A DNA stretch of 64,000 nucleotides from Leucocoprinus leucothites (taxonomy: Eukaryota; Basidiomycota; Agaricomycetes; Agaricales; Agaricaceae). Where the stretch lies: contig JAACJO010000002.1 in the NCBI GenBank assembly GCA_013368445.1, positions 2,108,001 to 2,172,000 on the forward strand. The letters run 5' to 3'. A program made the position numbers and the translations under genes. The notes beneath the pieces are model-generated. The model ran no database searches. It was not told the DNA's origin and saw only the letters and a list, made by a program, of their open reading frames with translations. Positions 14,160 to 27,396 of this stretch are shown one piece after another (within the stretch, counting starts at the first letter, position 1; each line of letters opens with the position of its first letter).

Positions 14160-15699
14160 ATGGCCCCGGTCTACATTAATCTCTCGTCGTCGTATGGAGT
14201 ATTGCTAATAGGAGGTAAAGGAACCATTCTCTCCCACCTTGATGTGCCGTGTTCATGTTTATTGTTACAGTCTTATTCGCGACATTGTCAGTATAACCCC
14301 TCTTACCAGAGAAACTCCATTCAGAAATTCCATAGTTTCCAGGGCGTGCTTACTGTACAAGTGTATCAATACTATCAAGATTTCCCTGAGGACCCCCGAG
14401 CAACCAGGATTCTCGTCGCCATACTATGGTCTGCACTACTTATTCTTGGCCTAATCAAGAGAGGACTACCGCGATGCTGACAAATTCTTGGCCAGGACAC
14501 TCGATTTCATCCACCTTGTACTGATCTCATACACAATATATTACTACCTGGTCACTAGCTGGGGCAACACCGGGGGAATTATGCACCTGGTGCTACCGTT
14601 CTGTTTTCATTTGTTCCCAATCGCCTTTACAACCCTGTTTTCTCAGCTGTTCTTCTTATATCGGTAAGTGTGTCGCTCGTACTTGGACAGCCTATTGAAG
14701 GCCCTCTCAGGATATGGGTCTTTAGCCAAAGAAATGCCTGGATTGTTGGGCCTATTTTCATATGTAGCTTAGGCTATTTTAGCCTCATCTTTGCTTCAGG
14801 AGTGATGTCGACAACCGTAGCGGGATTTCCACAGGGCTTGATGCCAATGGTTATTATCGGAGTTACGAGTGAGTACTAGAATCTTCCCATTTCGTGTACA
14901 AAATACTGTGTGCAATCTGACATGAACGATCCTCGTATCCGAAGCTGACTTATCAATTGCCGCTCTCCTGTGTTATTATTTGCGTAGGCGAAGTGAAGCG
15001 ACTCGTGGCATGCGGTGAGATTTCGCACCATCGCGGCAAGATAACCCTAGTCAACTACTAGAATCACAGGTTGACGAGCACACTTGTTAGTCAAGTAATT
15101 CGCTATACCGTAGCTACTGGCGCCATCACGAGGTAAGTGTAACTGGCTCGTTTCGCCCACTAGAACGCTTACCTCCGAAGCCAGTCTTCTCATCCTAATG
15201 TGTCTTTTCTCTGTGCGTGAATTTTGACCCAGACAACTAGCTTGATTAGCTTCATTGACGTTCAGTTTATCGCCGCTCCCACTTCTTTTATTTATATCGT
15301 GAGGATTCTCTGTGGCTCCGTGGCGTTGAAACTAACTTTGAACAGGCTTTTAATTTTTCCTCCGGGAGAACCTACGCAAATGCTGTCCTGGTCAAGTCGG
15401 TCACATTTGATACTTGGACCCATTAGTTCATCTGATCGCTGATTTACATACTGTTCAGCCTCAATGCACGTCGAAGATTCCGAGAAACACTTGAAAGCAT
15501 GGAACCATCTTTCCCGAAAACAGCCGCTTTTGGCGGAACTTCGAGTGCTATTCAAAGAATGACGAGGGCCGGCGGTACGAGTACGAATGAACACTCGTCT
15601 CGTTTCCCCACAACTGCATCGCGATCGGTGACTGGAGAAAACAGAGTACGTCCTAGGGTCCAGCGGAAAGTCATTCGCACTGAACAGCCTATAGTCTGA
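14160..15699 (+). CDS. DUF6534-family multi-pass membrane protein, copy A
   Basis: Eleven exons join in frame: 14160-14214, 14271-14290, 14343-14428, 14496-14663, 14711-14868, 14945-15014, 15070-15132, 15185-15212, 15266-15298, 15346-15395 and 15459-15699, giving 323 residues. Family hallmarks in order: GVLLIG at the first membrane helix, VQVYQYYQDFPED, TLDFIHLVLISYTIYYYLV, RIWVFSQRNAWIVGP, TDLSIAALLCYYLRR, VIRYTVATGAITRSL and TYANAVLVNLNARRRFRE. Seven hydrophobic segments fit the usual layout; the Ser/Thr-rich tail should be cytosolic. DUF6534 is expanded in Agaricomycetes with no known biochemical role. Intron 3 uses a GTCTGC donor and intron 10 a GTCGGT donor, both also non-canonical in the paralog at 17,010. 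The model is well supported because each intron aligns with the paralog. Confidence 0.8.
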
Positions 15700-17009
15700 G
15701 CCATCTGTCCAAGTCCCACCGAATATTCATACACCGCGTTCGCGCTATTCGCTACCGTAGCTATAGTACCACTTGCTCTTCCTGGCTTGCCCTGCGTTTC
15801 TCAGGTTTCTACGGCTGGAACTTGCTTTCGACAGGATAAAAGCAGTTCTGGGTGAAGCAAAGTTTACGGCTTTCAGCATAGGCCTTTTTGTTGATGTGAA
15901 ACACCATGAGCTTGCTGTTGTTGAACGTCGAACGCCGCCCAGGGCTAAAATCGATTTACCCTCAGTAGAGGACATCTCAGCATCATGTCAGGTTAGAGGA
16001 GTACACCGAACCTTTTCCGAAATTTATGGCATTAATATTAGGTAGGAGTTTAGGCCCGATATATCGCTCGGCTGGGTCCGGTCTCCCACTTGCAATGTAC
16101 GGAGACAGCTCTGAAGGGCCCGATGCGAAAATTATCGCCGCTGCACACTTGACCAGGCAAAAGCCGCAAAGAGATCCCAAATTAAGTTGGTAAGCTGTTT
16201 AGCCACCCGATCACGCCACGTGCGTGAGTTTCAAATTACATAGTCTGTAGCTGAGATGCCTTGGTGGACCAGAATGAGTAGCAATACCCTGCAAACCGGC
16301 ATCGTCCGGCGAACAGTGGCGCAAGTTGACTCAGGGAGCCGAAAAAGATGGGGTCCAGTGGGAGCCAGTGGTTCTAATGTGGCAATCAACCAAGTTTAAC
16401 GACATGATGCGAATCGCGACATGCCGCAGCAAACTTGGGCGGGCGGAGAAAAGAATACCAACGACGCAACCGGAAGGAGCCGTAAGGAGGACGGGCACAA
16501 ATACTTACGATCGTGTTTTTGCTGTGTTTTTGCCTCTCGGTCCTTGTGGGGAAAGGGGGCTCTGAAGGTTCACCGCTCCCAATCCGGCATATACATACCG
16601 TATAGAAAAAGGGGCGAATCGACGAGTGTGCGAGCATCTGTCGGCGGAGTATGAGGTATATCGGGTCTCGACGACAATATCGGGATGGACGAGATATAGT
16701 TTATAAGATGGCATTCCCCTTTGGACCCTCTGTTGCTGAGCAATCGAATTACTGTCGCCAGGAAGCCAGTGGGAGCCTTGTATGCTGCGCCTACTCGCAT
16801 CGGCAGGCATATCTAGTTCAGGTACGTATTGTAAATATATTTGTGAATATACATACATACTATATTGCCACCATTCTTAGCCTGGGATGGAATGCCGTAT
16901 ACATCGAGACAGGGCGAAACATGATCCCAGGCTCACTCGAAGCCGAAGAGTAGGCAGTATATATCCCTTGGTTTAGTATTGGTCGTAAGGTTCTTTCTTC
17001 CCGCCGCTC
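15700..17009. other. Intergenic spacer inside the DUF6534 tandem duplication
   Basis: Sequence just after copy A (about 15,735-15,765, CGTTCGCGCTATTCGCTACC) is repeated after copy B (about 18,600-18,620), so the duplicated block reached into the 3' flank. The last part before 17010 carries a TATATATCCC box and the same ATG context as copy A. Open frames on both strands in 15,745-16,650 have no recognisable motif and are treated as chance. Confidence 0.5.
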
Positions 17010-18543
17010 ATGATCCCAGTGCACATTGACCTCTCGTCGACGTATGGAGTGTTGTTAATAGGAGGTAAGGCAATTAGTATCTGCTTGAGGCAATGGAACT
17101 CGCTCATGTCTTGTATTTCCGAGCCAGTATTAGTCGCAACGTTGTCAGTGGGACTTGCTTATTGGAGAATGTTCACTCAAGGCTTTCATCCCCAGCTTTC
17201 AAGGCATCCTTACTGTACAAGTGTATCAATATTATCAAGATTTTCCCGATGACTCCCCAAGAACTAAAATTTTTGTTGCCTTGTTATGGTCTGTCATCTA
17301 GGCCTATTTTTATGAGAAACCCTAAGTTCCTGACGTGATCCCATGCAGGACACTCGATTTCATCCACCTCGTACTTGTCTCATACACAGTCTATTACTAC
17401 CTGGTCACCAACTGGGGCAACATTGGGGGCATTACACACCTGATACTGCCGTTCTCTGTCCATTTGATACCGATCGCTTTCTCAATTCTGTTTTCCCAGC
17501 TGTTCTTTTTGTATCGGTGAGTGTTCAAATCTCGCGTGCATGGACAATGTTCAAAGTCTCCTCAGGATATGGATCTTCAGCCAAAGAAATGTCTGGATTG
17601 TTGGGCCAGTGTTCGTGTGTAGCCTAGGCAATTTTGCCCTTATTTTTGCTGCCGGAGTGTTGGCTATGACAAAGACACAGGGGTTTCAAAGGGGTTTAGT
17701 CCCGATGGTCATTGTTGGAGCTATCAGTAAGTCAATCTGCTCGCTTCAATGTACGAAATATTGTGTGAAGTTGAATAACGGTCATTTTCGAAGCCGACAT
17801 CCTGATTGCTGTTCTTTTGTGTCATTATGTGCGTAAACGAAGTGAGGGAGCTCGTGACATGAGGTGAAATCGGTGCAGATACAGCCTAGAGATCTCAACT
17901 AATTGCTGGATGGTGATGGTAAATTATAGGGTAACTAGCGTACTCGTAGCTCAAGTCATTCGCTACACTGTGGCTACTAGTGCCCTTACGAGGTGAGAAT
18001 GATTAATCAATACCACCACTGCCACAATCTTTGACCTTGGATTTAGTCTTCTCATCTTAGCATGCCTATTTGCGGTATGCTCTCCTCGACTACAATTACT
18101 CGGACTTGGCTCACTGGGCTTTAGTACTTTGCCGCCCCTCTTACCTTCATTTATATCGTGAGGAACTTTCGACTTTCCGAGGCGAGGGCTGGGCTGAGAT
18201 TGATTTAGGCACTTCATTTCTCATCTGGCCGAACATATGCCAATGCTGTCCTCGTAAAGTCAGTCCACTTCTTAAAATCCTGCCTCCTTGAATAGCCGTC
18301 GCTGATTTACAGAACAGTCTGAATGCTCGCCGTAAATTACGGGAGGCACTCGAGAGCATGGAACCATCTTTTGCGAAGTCTGCGGAACTGCGTGGAATCT
18401 CAAGTGCCATTCGAAGAATACCAAGGCTCGGTGATACGAGTACACACGAACAATCGTTTCGTGCCCCTACGAATGCCTCACGATCGATGACTGGGGGAAA
18501 CAAGGTACGGTCTGCACTAATTAAGTGGAAAATCAGAGACTAA
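17010..18543 (+). CDS. DUF6534-family membrane protein, copy B (splice-acceptor lesion)
   Basis: A tandem paralog of the gene at 14,160 with the same intron layout: 17010-17064, (17128-17147), 17204-17288, 17349-17516, 17566-17726, 17794-17863, 17930-17992, 18047-18074, 18125-18157, 18209-18258 and 18318-18543. At the acceptor of intron 2, copy A has CCAG|GGC where copy B has TCAA|GGC, so the AG is lost. The nearest AG (ending 17203) shifts frame if the 20-nt exon 2 is kept, but restores it exactly if exon 2 is skipped, giving 312 residues missing seven in the first membrane helix. All later exons are open. It may be a mildly defective but still coding copy, or a young pseudogene. Intron 3 has the unusual donor GTCTGT, matching copy A. 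Confidence 0.65.
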
Positions 18544-19601
18544 TGGATTTATAGCTTGGGCCTATTTTACAATTTCCGGAGAATGTAACCCATCCACCAC
18601 GTTCACGCTATTCGCTACCGTAATTGCCGTAGAAGGTACTCTCGCTTGCGCACCCCGCGAGGTTCCGGGGGGAGGAAATGGTCGTGACAATGGAACGAGC
18701 ATTTACAATGTCGCAGTCATCTGTGTGCTACGGTGCACTGTTTTGCTCTCGGTGGCCCGATGAATATTGAAAGTTAAAGAAAGCAACTGACTTCCACATA
18801 GGGTGTATAATCTGTCGAATATGGTCTGGTAGAATCATCTCACCTCTGAGGTTTGTGACATTACTATTAGTTGGCACATGTGCCTCAATAATCAACTTCA
18901 GAGTCTTACTGTAACTTATGCAGCTATGCTATATTTGTTCACATATTATAGTCATGGCTTTTCATAGTTCCTGCGCGGCGAGATTGACGACTAAGCGAGG
19001 CACTCACGGCGAGGACCATGCACACAAGATGATCAATGGGTGACAGAACATACAGCCCATCGCCTGCTGGAACCTCCTTCCCTGGCTCAGAAACTCCGGA
19101 AACTGTGGCATTCTGCGAAGACATGCTGGCGTGTGTGTCTGAAAGAATCTACCAAGAGTCTCCTTGGGGACCCATGGCACTGAAAAGAACCTACATAAAA
19201 GAAGAGGAAACGATGGGTGATGTAATGCATTGAGAGAGCTATGGTACTATATGTCCAGGGGTACGACTGAATATAGAGCTGCACACAGATCGCACAAAGC
19301 AACGTTCCGAACACCGCGAGGTGAACGGAGACGCTGATCAATCTCATGCCAAGCAATGTGCGTAAAGTACCAGATTTAGACATGTTTAGTAATTTTTTTC
19401 AAAGAATTCGGAATTGGTAATTGCAAACACTTGCAAATGAATGAGGTGCTTGGAACGAATCACTTGCTCATGGAATTTATTAAAGTATCGTCGTTCTTGT
19501 TCCCTGATTCACACTCGAGCGAGGTGCCCCCGCTTGGGACTCATAGGTATGTGCTATAACAACTGTACTAGAGGGTAATCTAAGCGATGTTTTAGGACAA
19601 G
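18544..19601. other. Intergenic region and MET5 promoter
   Basis: The left part holds the duplicated 3' flank of the DUF6534 copy B gene. The rest shows no gene. The right end is the promoter and leader of the sulfite reductase gene. Confidence 0.45.
19547..19595 (+). other. Probable intron in the 5' UTR of the sulfite reductase gene
   Basis: A GTATGT donor and a TTTTAG acceptor lie 49 nt apart, ending six bases before the ATG at 19602. The size matches other introns in the window. No transcript data, so this is inferred from splice consensus only. Confidence 0.4.
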
Positions 19602-22600
19602 ATGCCAACTGATCAAGCTACTGCTGCTGTCGCACGGATCGCCTATTTGACCTCCGACGTAGTGATTGACGCTCAACCACCATTTCCTGCAACCTCGACA
19701 TTCGCTGAAGAGTACGCTTCACTATCAGAGTCTACTTCAAGCTCTCCTCGTTTAGTCGTCGCGCCTTTCGGTGCCGATCCTGGCTCTACACTCCTCCAAA
19801 ATGCTTCCGGCCTCGCAAGTCTCACGGCGACCTCAAGTTCGCAGCTACTTACCCGGCTTGTCTTTCATCTCCCAGACTTTTCTTCCAGACCAGTCGTTCT
19901 TCACATTGCTATTCACGAAGACCTCTCAGATGTTTTACTTCTTCGCTCTGCCGTCCCATATTTTCTCTTATCTTCCACTACCCAACAAGCCCACGATAAT
20001 GCTTTGCTAGCAGCTCGGCTTGCTCGATTAGAAAAGAAGGCTGTTGTGCACGCATTCTACCACTCGTCGGCACCCGAGCCTCTGAATATCCTCCCAGAGG
20101 ACAAAGTTCTTCCATTCCTCCTCGCTAGCAAGCATCCAGTGTCTCCCTCTTCAAGTAGTGGACGTGTGACCCCCGTGGTCCCCAGTCATACGAATGGACA
20201 AGCTCAAAATGAACATCCAGTCAATAGCCATGCTAGCAATGGTTTGGGGCCAATCGATGACCCAGTCGTGACTTCTCACTTCAAGGCTTACCAGGCCGTC
20301 GCGGCAGAGACACTCAGTCAACTCAGGCGTCCTTTACCCGATTTTGTTGTCCGCGGTTCAACCGAGCCACAAACAGTCGTTTTTACTATCGGACGACGAG
20401 ATATTACTATTCCAGTTGAAGGGGTCTCTTTCGTCACACTCAGCCTCCTCAACCCCATTCCTCACTCTCGACTGCTTAGCGCTATCCCTCCATCTGTCCA
20501 GCGTGTGATTGTTCTCGAACAGGTTTATCGCTGGACAACAAAGTGGACCCCGCTTTATCTAGAGGTTGTTGGTGCCCTCCAGCACCGGAATGCCGAAAGT
20601 CGGCCTGTCGTGCTCAGTGGCATTCTCGGGGACGTTAGTGACGTCACTTTACCGGACATCCTCAAGGTAATCCAGTCACCCACATTATCTTCATCCCGCC
20701 TTCAGCTCGGCCTCCTTCCCTCAACTTCTTCGACTACGTCCATCCCTGCTGTACCAAAGCATGAATCAGCTTACACCAAAATTCTCTCGCACATCTTCAG
20801 CGATCGGCTGGATATTGTCAATTCGCCCACACTAGTTTCTACTCAAGGACAAGCAGCTACAACACCCGAGTTTGCTCTTGGGCGTGTTCAGGGCCAGATT
20901 GATGAACGTTCCAACCTCATCGCCTCGGTGGAGGAGTTGCTCCGTGTCGAAGGTATTTCACCAGACCTTCACGGTCTGTTAAGCAAGTGGCGTCTTTCAA
21001 ACGAAGACGGCACCAAGAGCCAGAAACTTGCGCAGGAGATTATTACCTTCCTAGAATCTTCCCCCATTGATCATCCCGCAGCCTCAAAAATTCTATCCCT
21101 TCGATCACATCTTCCAGCTGTCTCTCGGTGGATTGTTGGGTCGGATGCGTGGTCGTATGATCTCGGAGCCTCCGGCCTCCATCATGCTATCGCCTCTGGT
21201 CTCAACATCAACATTCTCATCATTGATACCCTGCCGTACTCTGCACGTAACACTGCAGATCCGCACCGTAGGAAGCATGATGTCGGCCTTTACGCTATGA
21301 ACCATGGAGATGTTTACGTTGCCAGCGTTGCTGCCTTCTCTTCGTACGCCCAAGTGTTACAAGCTTTCATGGAAGCAGACAGGTTCAATGGACCCAGCGT
21401 TGTTTTGGCCTATCTTCCTCACCGATCGGAGGATACGCCGGCGCTTGAAGTTTTAAAGGAGACTAAATTGGCAGTTGACGCAGGCTATTGGCCCTTATAT
21501 CGTTGGGATCCCAGCAAGGAACGTGACGGAAAAGAACCTTTCTCCCTAGACTCCGATGTGATCAAGAACGACCTCAAACAGTTCCTCGACCGCCAAAACC
21601 ACCTCTCTCAACTTACCCGTTCAAAACCTCAGATCGCGGCTGAACTTGTCGGTAACCTCGGTGATACCGTCAAGGAAGCGAGGAAGCAGCGTGCCCAGCA
21701 ATCTTACAATGATCTTATTACTTCCATTGACGCCCCTCCTCTTCTGATTTTGTATGCCTCTGATAGCGGAGCCGCTGAGAAGAAAGCCAAGCGACTCGCA
21801 GGGCGCGCCACAGCTCGGGGCTTGTCTACAACCATTGCAACTTTGGACTCCGCACCTCTCGAAACGCTTTCAGAAGAGGAATATGTCGTCTTCATAACGT
21901 CAACCGCTGGTCAAGGAGAGCCTCCGCAAAACGGTCGTACTTTCTTCAAAGCTCTGAATGCTGCTGCTACCCGCGGTGACAAGATTTTCGAGAAGCTTAA
22001 ATTTTCTGTTTTCGGCATGGGCGACAGCCACTACTGGCCGCGTGTGGAAGATGCTCATTATTATAACAAGCCTGGAAAGGATCTGGACGCTCGGTTGGAG
22101 AAACTTGGTGGCGAGCGTATAACCAACCTCGGTCTTGGTGATGACCAGGATGCAGATGGTGCTGAGACCGGTTACAAGGTCTGGGAACCTCAGCTCTGGA
22201 AAGCCTTAGGTGTTGATTCTATCGAGATCACTGAAGCTGAGCCCGAACCAATCACTAACGAGCATATCAAGGCTGCTTCTGGCTATCTCCGTGGAACAAT
22301 CAGTGAAGGCTTGGAAGACTTCAGCACTGGAGCTCTCGCACCTAGTGACACCCAGTTGACCAAGTTCCATGGCATTTATCAGCAAGACGATCGCGACATT
22401 CGCGATGAACGTCAAGCTCAAGGTGTTGAGCCTGCGTACAGCTTCATGATCCGCGTGCGGATGCCCGGAGGTGTCTGCACCCCTCAACAATGGTTGCAGA
22501 TGGACCAGATTGCGGATGAACATGGCTCAGGGACGTTTAAGATCACCACGCGTCAGACCTTTCAGTTCCATGGGGTCATTAAGAGGCACCTGAAGCTCGC

Positions 22601-24289
22601 GATTCAAGACATCAATCGTGTCTTGCTTGATACTCTGGCCGCCTGTGGTGACGTCAACAGGTATGTCTTCATGTCTTCACTTACCGCTCTCGGTACTGAT
22701 TGAGCCTAGAAATGTGATTTGCTCTTCAATTCCTACAATGTCGAGGCTTCATGCCGAGGTGTACGAGTTCGCTAGGGAAGTCAGTAGTCACCTGATTCCC
22801 CGCACTACTGCCTACCACGAGATATGGCTCGACAAGAAACTCGTTGCTGGAGAGGCATTGAAAGACTTCGAGCCACTTTATGGCGAGTTCTATCTGCCCC
22901 GCAAGGTACGTTTCGTCCCCCCGGTTCGTCGTTACAGGACTGACATCCCCCACAGTTCAAGATCGCTGTTGCTGTCCCGCCTACCAATGATCCGGATGTC
23001 TTTGCCAACGACGTCGGGTTCATCGCGATCATCGACAAGGGTGGAAATTTGGAAGGTTTCAACGTCGCAATTGGTGGAGGAATGGGTGTGACCCATGGAA
23101 ACAAGAAGACATATCCCCGAACTGCAAGCCTTCTTGGTTTCTGCACGATCGAGCAGGGCAAATATGTCGCTGAGAAGATAATGCTGGTGCAAAGAGACAA
23201 TGGCAACCGCGTTGAGTGAGCCTACCCTTCATTTCTACCGTACTTTGTACTGATTACGTCACCAGTCGTAAGAATGCTCGCCTGAAGTACACGGTCGACC
23301 GGATGGGCCTCGACGTTTACAAGGCAGAAGTTGAGAAGCTATTGGGTTACACACTTGAACCACCTCGTCCTTTTACCTTCGACCGCAACATTGACGATTT
23401 CGGTTGGCATGTCGGTGAAGATGGCAAGCATCATTTCATGATGTTCATCGAGAACGGCCGTGTACAGGATGAGCCTGGGCGTGATTATAAGACCGGGTTG
23501 CGCGAGATCGCTAAAGTGCTTAAGGGTTCCTTCAGACTGACGGCGAATCAACATCTCATGATTTCGGATATATCATCGGAGGATCTGGATCTAGTCAAGA
23601 ATCTACTAGCGAAGTATAAGCTAGATAACTTGAACTACACTGGGTTACGGTTGAGCTCATCGGCATGTGTTGCGTTCCCGACATGTGGATTAGCAATGGC
23701 CGAATCTGAACGCGTGAGTACTCGGTACTTATTATATGCTCTGCTCGAATGCTGATTACCGGAAAGTACCTTCCATTGTTGATTGACAAGGTCGAAAAGA
23801 TCTGTGAAGAGAATGGTTTGAGGAATGACTCGATCGTTATGCGCATGACAGGATGCCCTAATGGATGTGCGCGCCCTTATGTTGCTGGTGAGCTTCATCC
23901 GTAGTGTGTAAAACCATTTAGTGCTAACGGCATCAACAGAAGTCGCATTTGTTGGAAAAGCGCCTGGAACATACCTGATGCTTCTCGGTGGTGGTTATCA
24001 TGGCCAACGCCTTAATAAGATTTATCGAGGTTTGTCTCGTTCTGACGATACAGATCTTTCAGAAGCTTACGCACAAATTTTCATAGAATCCGTAACGGAA
24101 CCCGAGATTCTTGCCATTCTTGGTCCCATGATCGAGCACTACGCAAAAGAACGGCTCCCAGGAGAGCATTTCGGTGATTTTACGATCCGCGCTGGATACA
24201 TTGCGCCTACAACAGAAGGAAAAGCATGGTATGATCGTATGGGTGGGGAGGGCATTTACCGCGAATCTGCCGCCGTATCTGCTGCCTAA
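19602..24289 (+). CDS. MET5: Sulfite reductase (NADPH) hemoprotein beta subunit
   Basis: Six exons join in frame: 19602-22660, 22710-22905, 22956-23215, 23266-23713, 23767-23887 and 23940-24289, giving 1,477 residues, the usual length of fungal Met5. The enzyme reduces sulfite to sulfide with electrons from the Met10 flavoprotein, feeding cysteine and methionine synthesis in the cytosol. The N-terminal ~690 residues form the PFOR-like region typical of fungal Met5. A flavodoxin-like domain follows ([44 protein letters not shown]). The C-terminal half is the nitrite/sulfite reductase module, with [10 protein letters not shown] for siroheme contact and the 4Fe-4S/siroheme cysteines in CVAFPTC (C-x5-C) and TGCPNGC (C-x3-C). 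All key cysteines are present, so the gene should be functional. Confidence 0.95.
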
Positions 24290-25033
24290 AATTATGTCAT
24301 CTTCATCATCGATCTTGGCTGAAAAGTAAAAGTTTAGGACAGAAAAGGCTGAACACTAACAATTTGTACATATAATTCGATTCATCCTTAAAGATACCAT
24401 CAATTATTTTCCATGCTTAACAACGATTGAGACCTCAAAAATGCGTTCAAGTTTGATGCTCGACTTCGTGTACTCTCATGATTTATGCAGCTGCATGGTT
24501 GACGCTTTGATACACTTAATTTCCGACTGGCATGAGACAACTGTTCAGATCCCGAGCCGACTCAAGGGATGGTTCAACGTTAATATTAATCACCGGTGGC
24601 CCCAGCCCCTCACCAGCTCACAAACACGGGTCATCGCGATCCATGAGAATACGTAAAAGAAGGGTCGTAGGGCCGAATTGAGGTTCCCGTTCATTCAGAG
24701 CTGCCGTTTTCATGGAATTTCAACTCGGTATGCGAGGCTTTCAGGCACTTCCATTCAGCCTTTCATCACCCCACACTCAGACTCTCGATCCCCTGACCTT
24801 GAAACTAAATCAGAACCGCGATAGACATGCATTTTGCGGGCTTTTGACAGCCCGCACCCAAGAAGACCACTGTCTCTTTTACCCCACTTGTCCTGCTTCG
24901 CATTTCACGCCGCATTCCGAATGTATCAACGTCTTCCACCGGCTAAACCATCTCGCCTTCTAATCATCTACCACACTGTTTAGCGCACTAAAACACAATA
25001 ACCCCGTCCAAAGATAAGAGGATGAATTACTGC
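24290..25033. other. Convergent 3' intergenic region
   Basis: The space lies between the stop of the sulfite reductase gene and the stop of the NACHT gene on the other strand. An open frame at 24712-24963 has no family and no neighbours to splice to. It probably holds the two 3' UTRs. Confidence 0.45.
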
Positions 25034-27396
25034 TTAATCTAGACTACACATCGCGATGCTCGCAGGACAAGAGTCCGAGTCCGAATATGGGAAAATGTGA
25101 TACTGTGACAAGTGAGGCGATTTTTGATGCCGGAGGAGGCCACAACAGTTGGTCGAACCAGTCCCAAGAATGGTGACGATACCATTATTAGGCAAGAAGG
25201 CTCCCTGAAGCAATCGTACTAGGTCTCCAAGACTACCATGAACACCCGCTAGAGCAGCTTCTGCAACAAACCACTCGGAGGCTGGCAGATCCTACAATAC
25301 TACCTTCAGCATGGACGGCTTCAATCCTGGTCAGAATATGTACTCACTCGAATAGCAGCCAGCCCAACTGCATTGGAATCGACTTGAAAGCGCTGGTATT
25401 GCTCGGTGATTCCAATATACCACTTCCTTTCACATAGAGCCTTGAAGAATCTGGGTTTATTCAGCATGGAAAGATGAAACTCCTGTAAAACGAGTTGGTT
25501 ACGAAGCTCAATCGGGGCCTTGGGGAAAAGAGAAGTCGTAATTTAGCCGATAGTCGACCATTCCCCGAGACTAGGCTACTCACATGTTCCAGAAGCCAAG
25601 AAAAGAATTTCGCCATATCAACAGGATTCTCTCCAAAGACAGCAGGATTCCTGTAATCAAGCTGCTGAAGAATGTCAAGGATGTCGAAAGCCGATAGAGT
25701 CAAGCAATAAAGAGCTTGAATCTTCATTGTACAACTCGTGGCGCACCAACGATGACAGTACTTGTACAACAAATTGGTCCAGAGCGACGATGCCTTCCAG
25801 AATATCTCATCTCGTAGCTCACATACGCTTCCACCGGGGATAGCTGTATCAGGCTTCCAAGATATCAGGATAAGTTCTGAGGCTGCAGTAGTAGCAGTGG
25901 TCAGTGGGGGTAGATACGAGCAAAGGTGCCGACCCACATTGAATTTCGGACCATTGCAACAGAATGCATGCACAGCGTCTCCACATTTCCGTTAGCACGT
26001 GCTCTAAATCAATCCAGTAGGCACTGGATCTACTCTGATCCTGAAGGTACTCGACAAAGGAGGTATGAAGAAAGTGCAGCCCTTGAGTGCGCATAACCGA
26101 GGCCAATGGGAACGCCAAAACCGACAATAGTGACCCCAGAACACTGTCTAGGCAATGCTCGAGGCCCGGAAGATTGCAAGCCAACAGGAGCGATGTCTGA
26201 TCTTGGGAGAGATCGACTGGGGACATGTAATATCCCAAGAGCAACTGGATTTGAGGGAGAGCGGGAGCTGGGATTTCTGACATGATTTCTGAGTACATGA
26301 AGTCAAGGGTTCTGAAAGGATTTTCATTCGACACCCCCGGACCACTACCACCGTCAAGACAGGCGAGCAAGCGGAAAACGGGATCGCCGCCAGGTTTGTC
26401 AACGAAATTAACAATAGCAGTTGCATATAAGAAGAACCCGGACGAGGATGAAGTGATCGAGGAGAAGTGATCCTTTGCTGGCCAACATGACGAAGGAGGT
26501 ATCCGCTCAGGATATTTATTCTTGATCCTCCCTAATTCGGCTTCCAAGTAACACTTCACGTCCCTTCGAGAGCGCTTGGAGCTGATGGATAGATGGCATT
26601 CTCGATACAACTTCGTTTTCCTTTTAATCTGAGCAAAGAAGGTCGCAATATGCGGTTTTGGCCGGGTCGCAAAGACCCAGGTGATGGGAAATATTGGGTG
26701 TTTCGAAACAAAGTCGAGAATGAGCTGGAGAACTTGGTACTGATCACGTTCATCTTGACAATCATCCAGAGCATCTATCAGAATAGTGCATCGCTCCGAA
26801 CCCAATGGAACACATTTCCGGATGAAGGGTGTGACCACGAGGCTCTGGAACTGCGCAGATAACGACTTTTCCATGAACAATGGGTCCGTTCTGAATGTTT
26901 CTTCCAAAAAGCTGAGATATCCCTCGTTCTGTACAGCCAGCTGGTACGCGATGGTGGAGAATATACGTCTCGCGTCGTCGATTCCCTCCTTCTTAGACAG
27001 GAAAAGCGCGGCGCGTAAATGATTCTTCGTTTCGTTCTCGACGACTGTCTGCATGATAGCAGACTTGCCTGCACCTGCTGGACCCGATATCCGGATCATC
27101 CTGATATCATCGTGTAAAAATCGACGAATCGAGGACAATATATCGCTCCTTGTCCCAGGATGGCAGCGAGGAGGGTACTCGCGGAGACTTGAGTCAAGCT
27201 GTGCACCAGGCATGATGTATTTTGCTAAACGTTCGAGGACTGGATGTTGAACGCCATCGGGTCAGTAAATGTGGTACAGAGGGGAATAAAAGAATACGTA
27301 CCGTTAATGTGTCCAGTTGCATGATTATAGTAATATTGATGTTGGCTTCCGATGCTGTACAAGTTTGCGTTTGGGACGACGAAATCATGAGAGTGA
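25034..27396 (-). CDS. NACHT-domain STAND NTPase
   Basis: Exons supported by frame: 27396-27302, 27239-25938, 25882-25584, 25518-25348 and 25291-25034. The NTPase shows a Walker A motif GPAGAGKSA (about 50 residues after the MPGAQLDSS start at 27213) and Walker B ILIDALDDC, followed by the FATRPKPHI sensor-like stretch common in NACHT proteins. The long helical C-terminal part has no WD40 or ankyrin repeats. The exon ending at 27302 (VVPNANLYSIG...YYYN) joins in frame to LERLAKYIMPGAQ, so the protein begins upstream of the MPGA methionine, and its true start is unresolved. NACHT proteins of this kind are abundant in agaricomycetes; some fungal relatives act in self/non-self recognition, but no partner domain is visible here, so function is unknown. 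Confidence 0.75.

Noticed and set aside
15745..16045. Overlapping plus and minus frames after DUF6534 copy A
   Set aside because: Neither resembles a DUF6534 exon or another family, and neither has a splice-linked neighbour.
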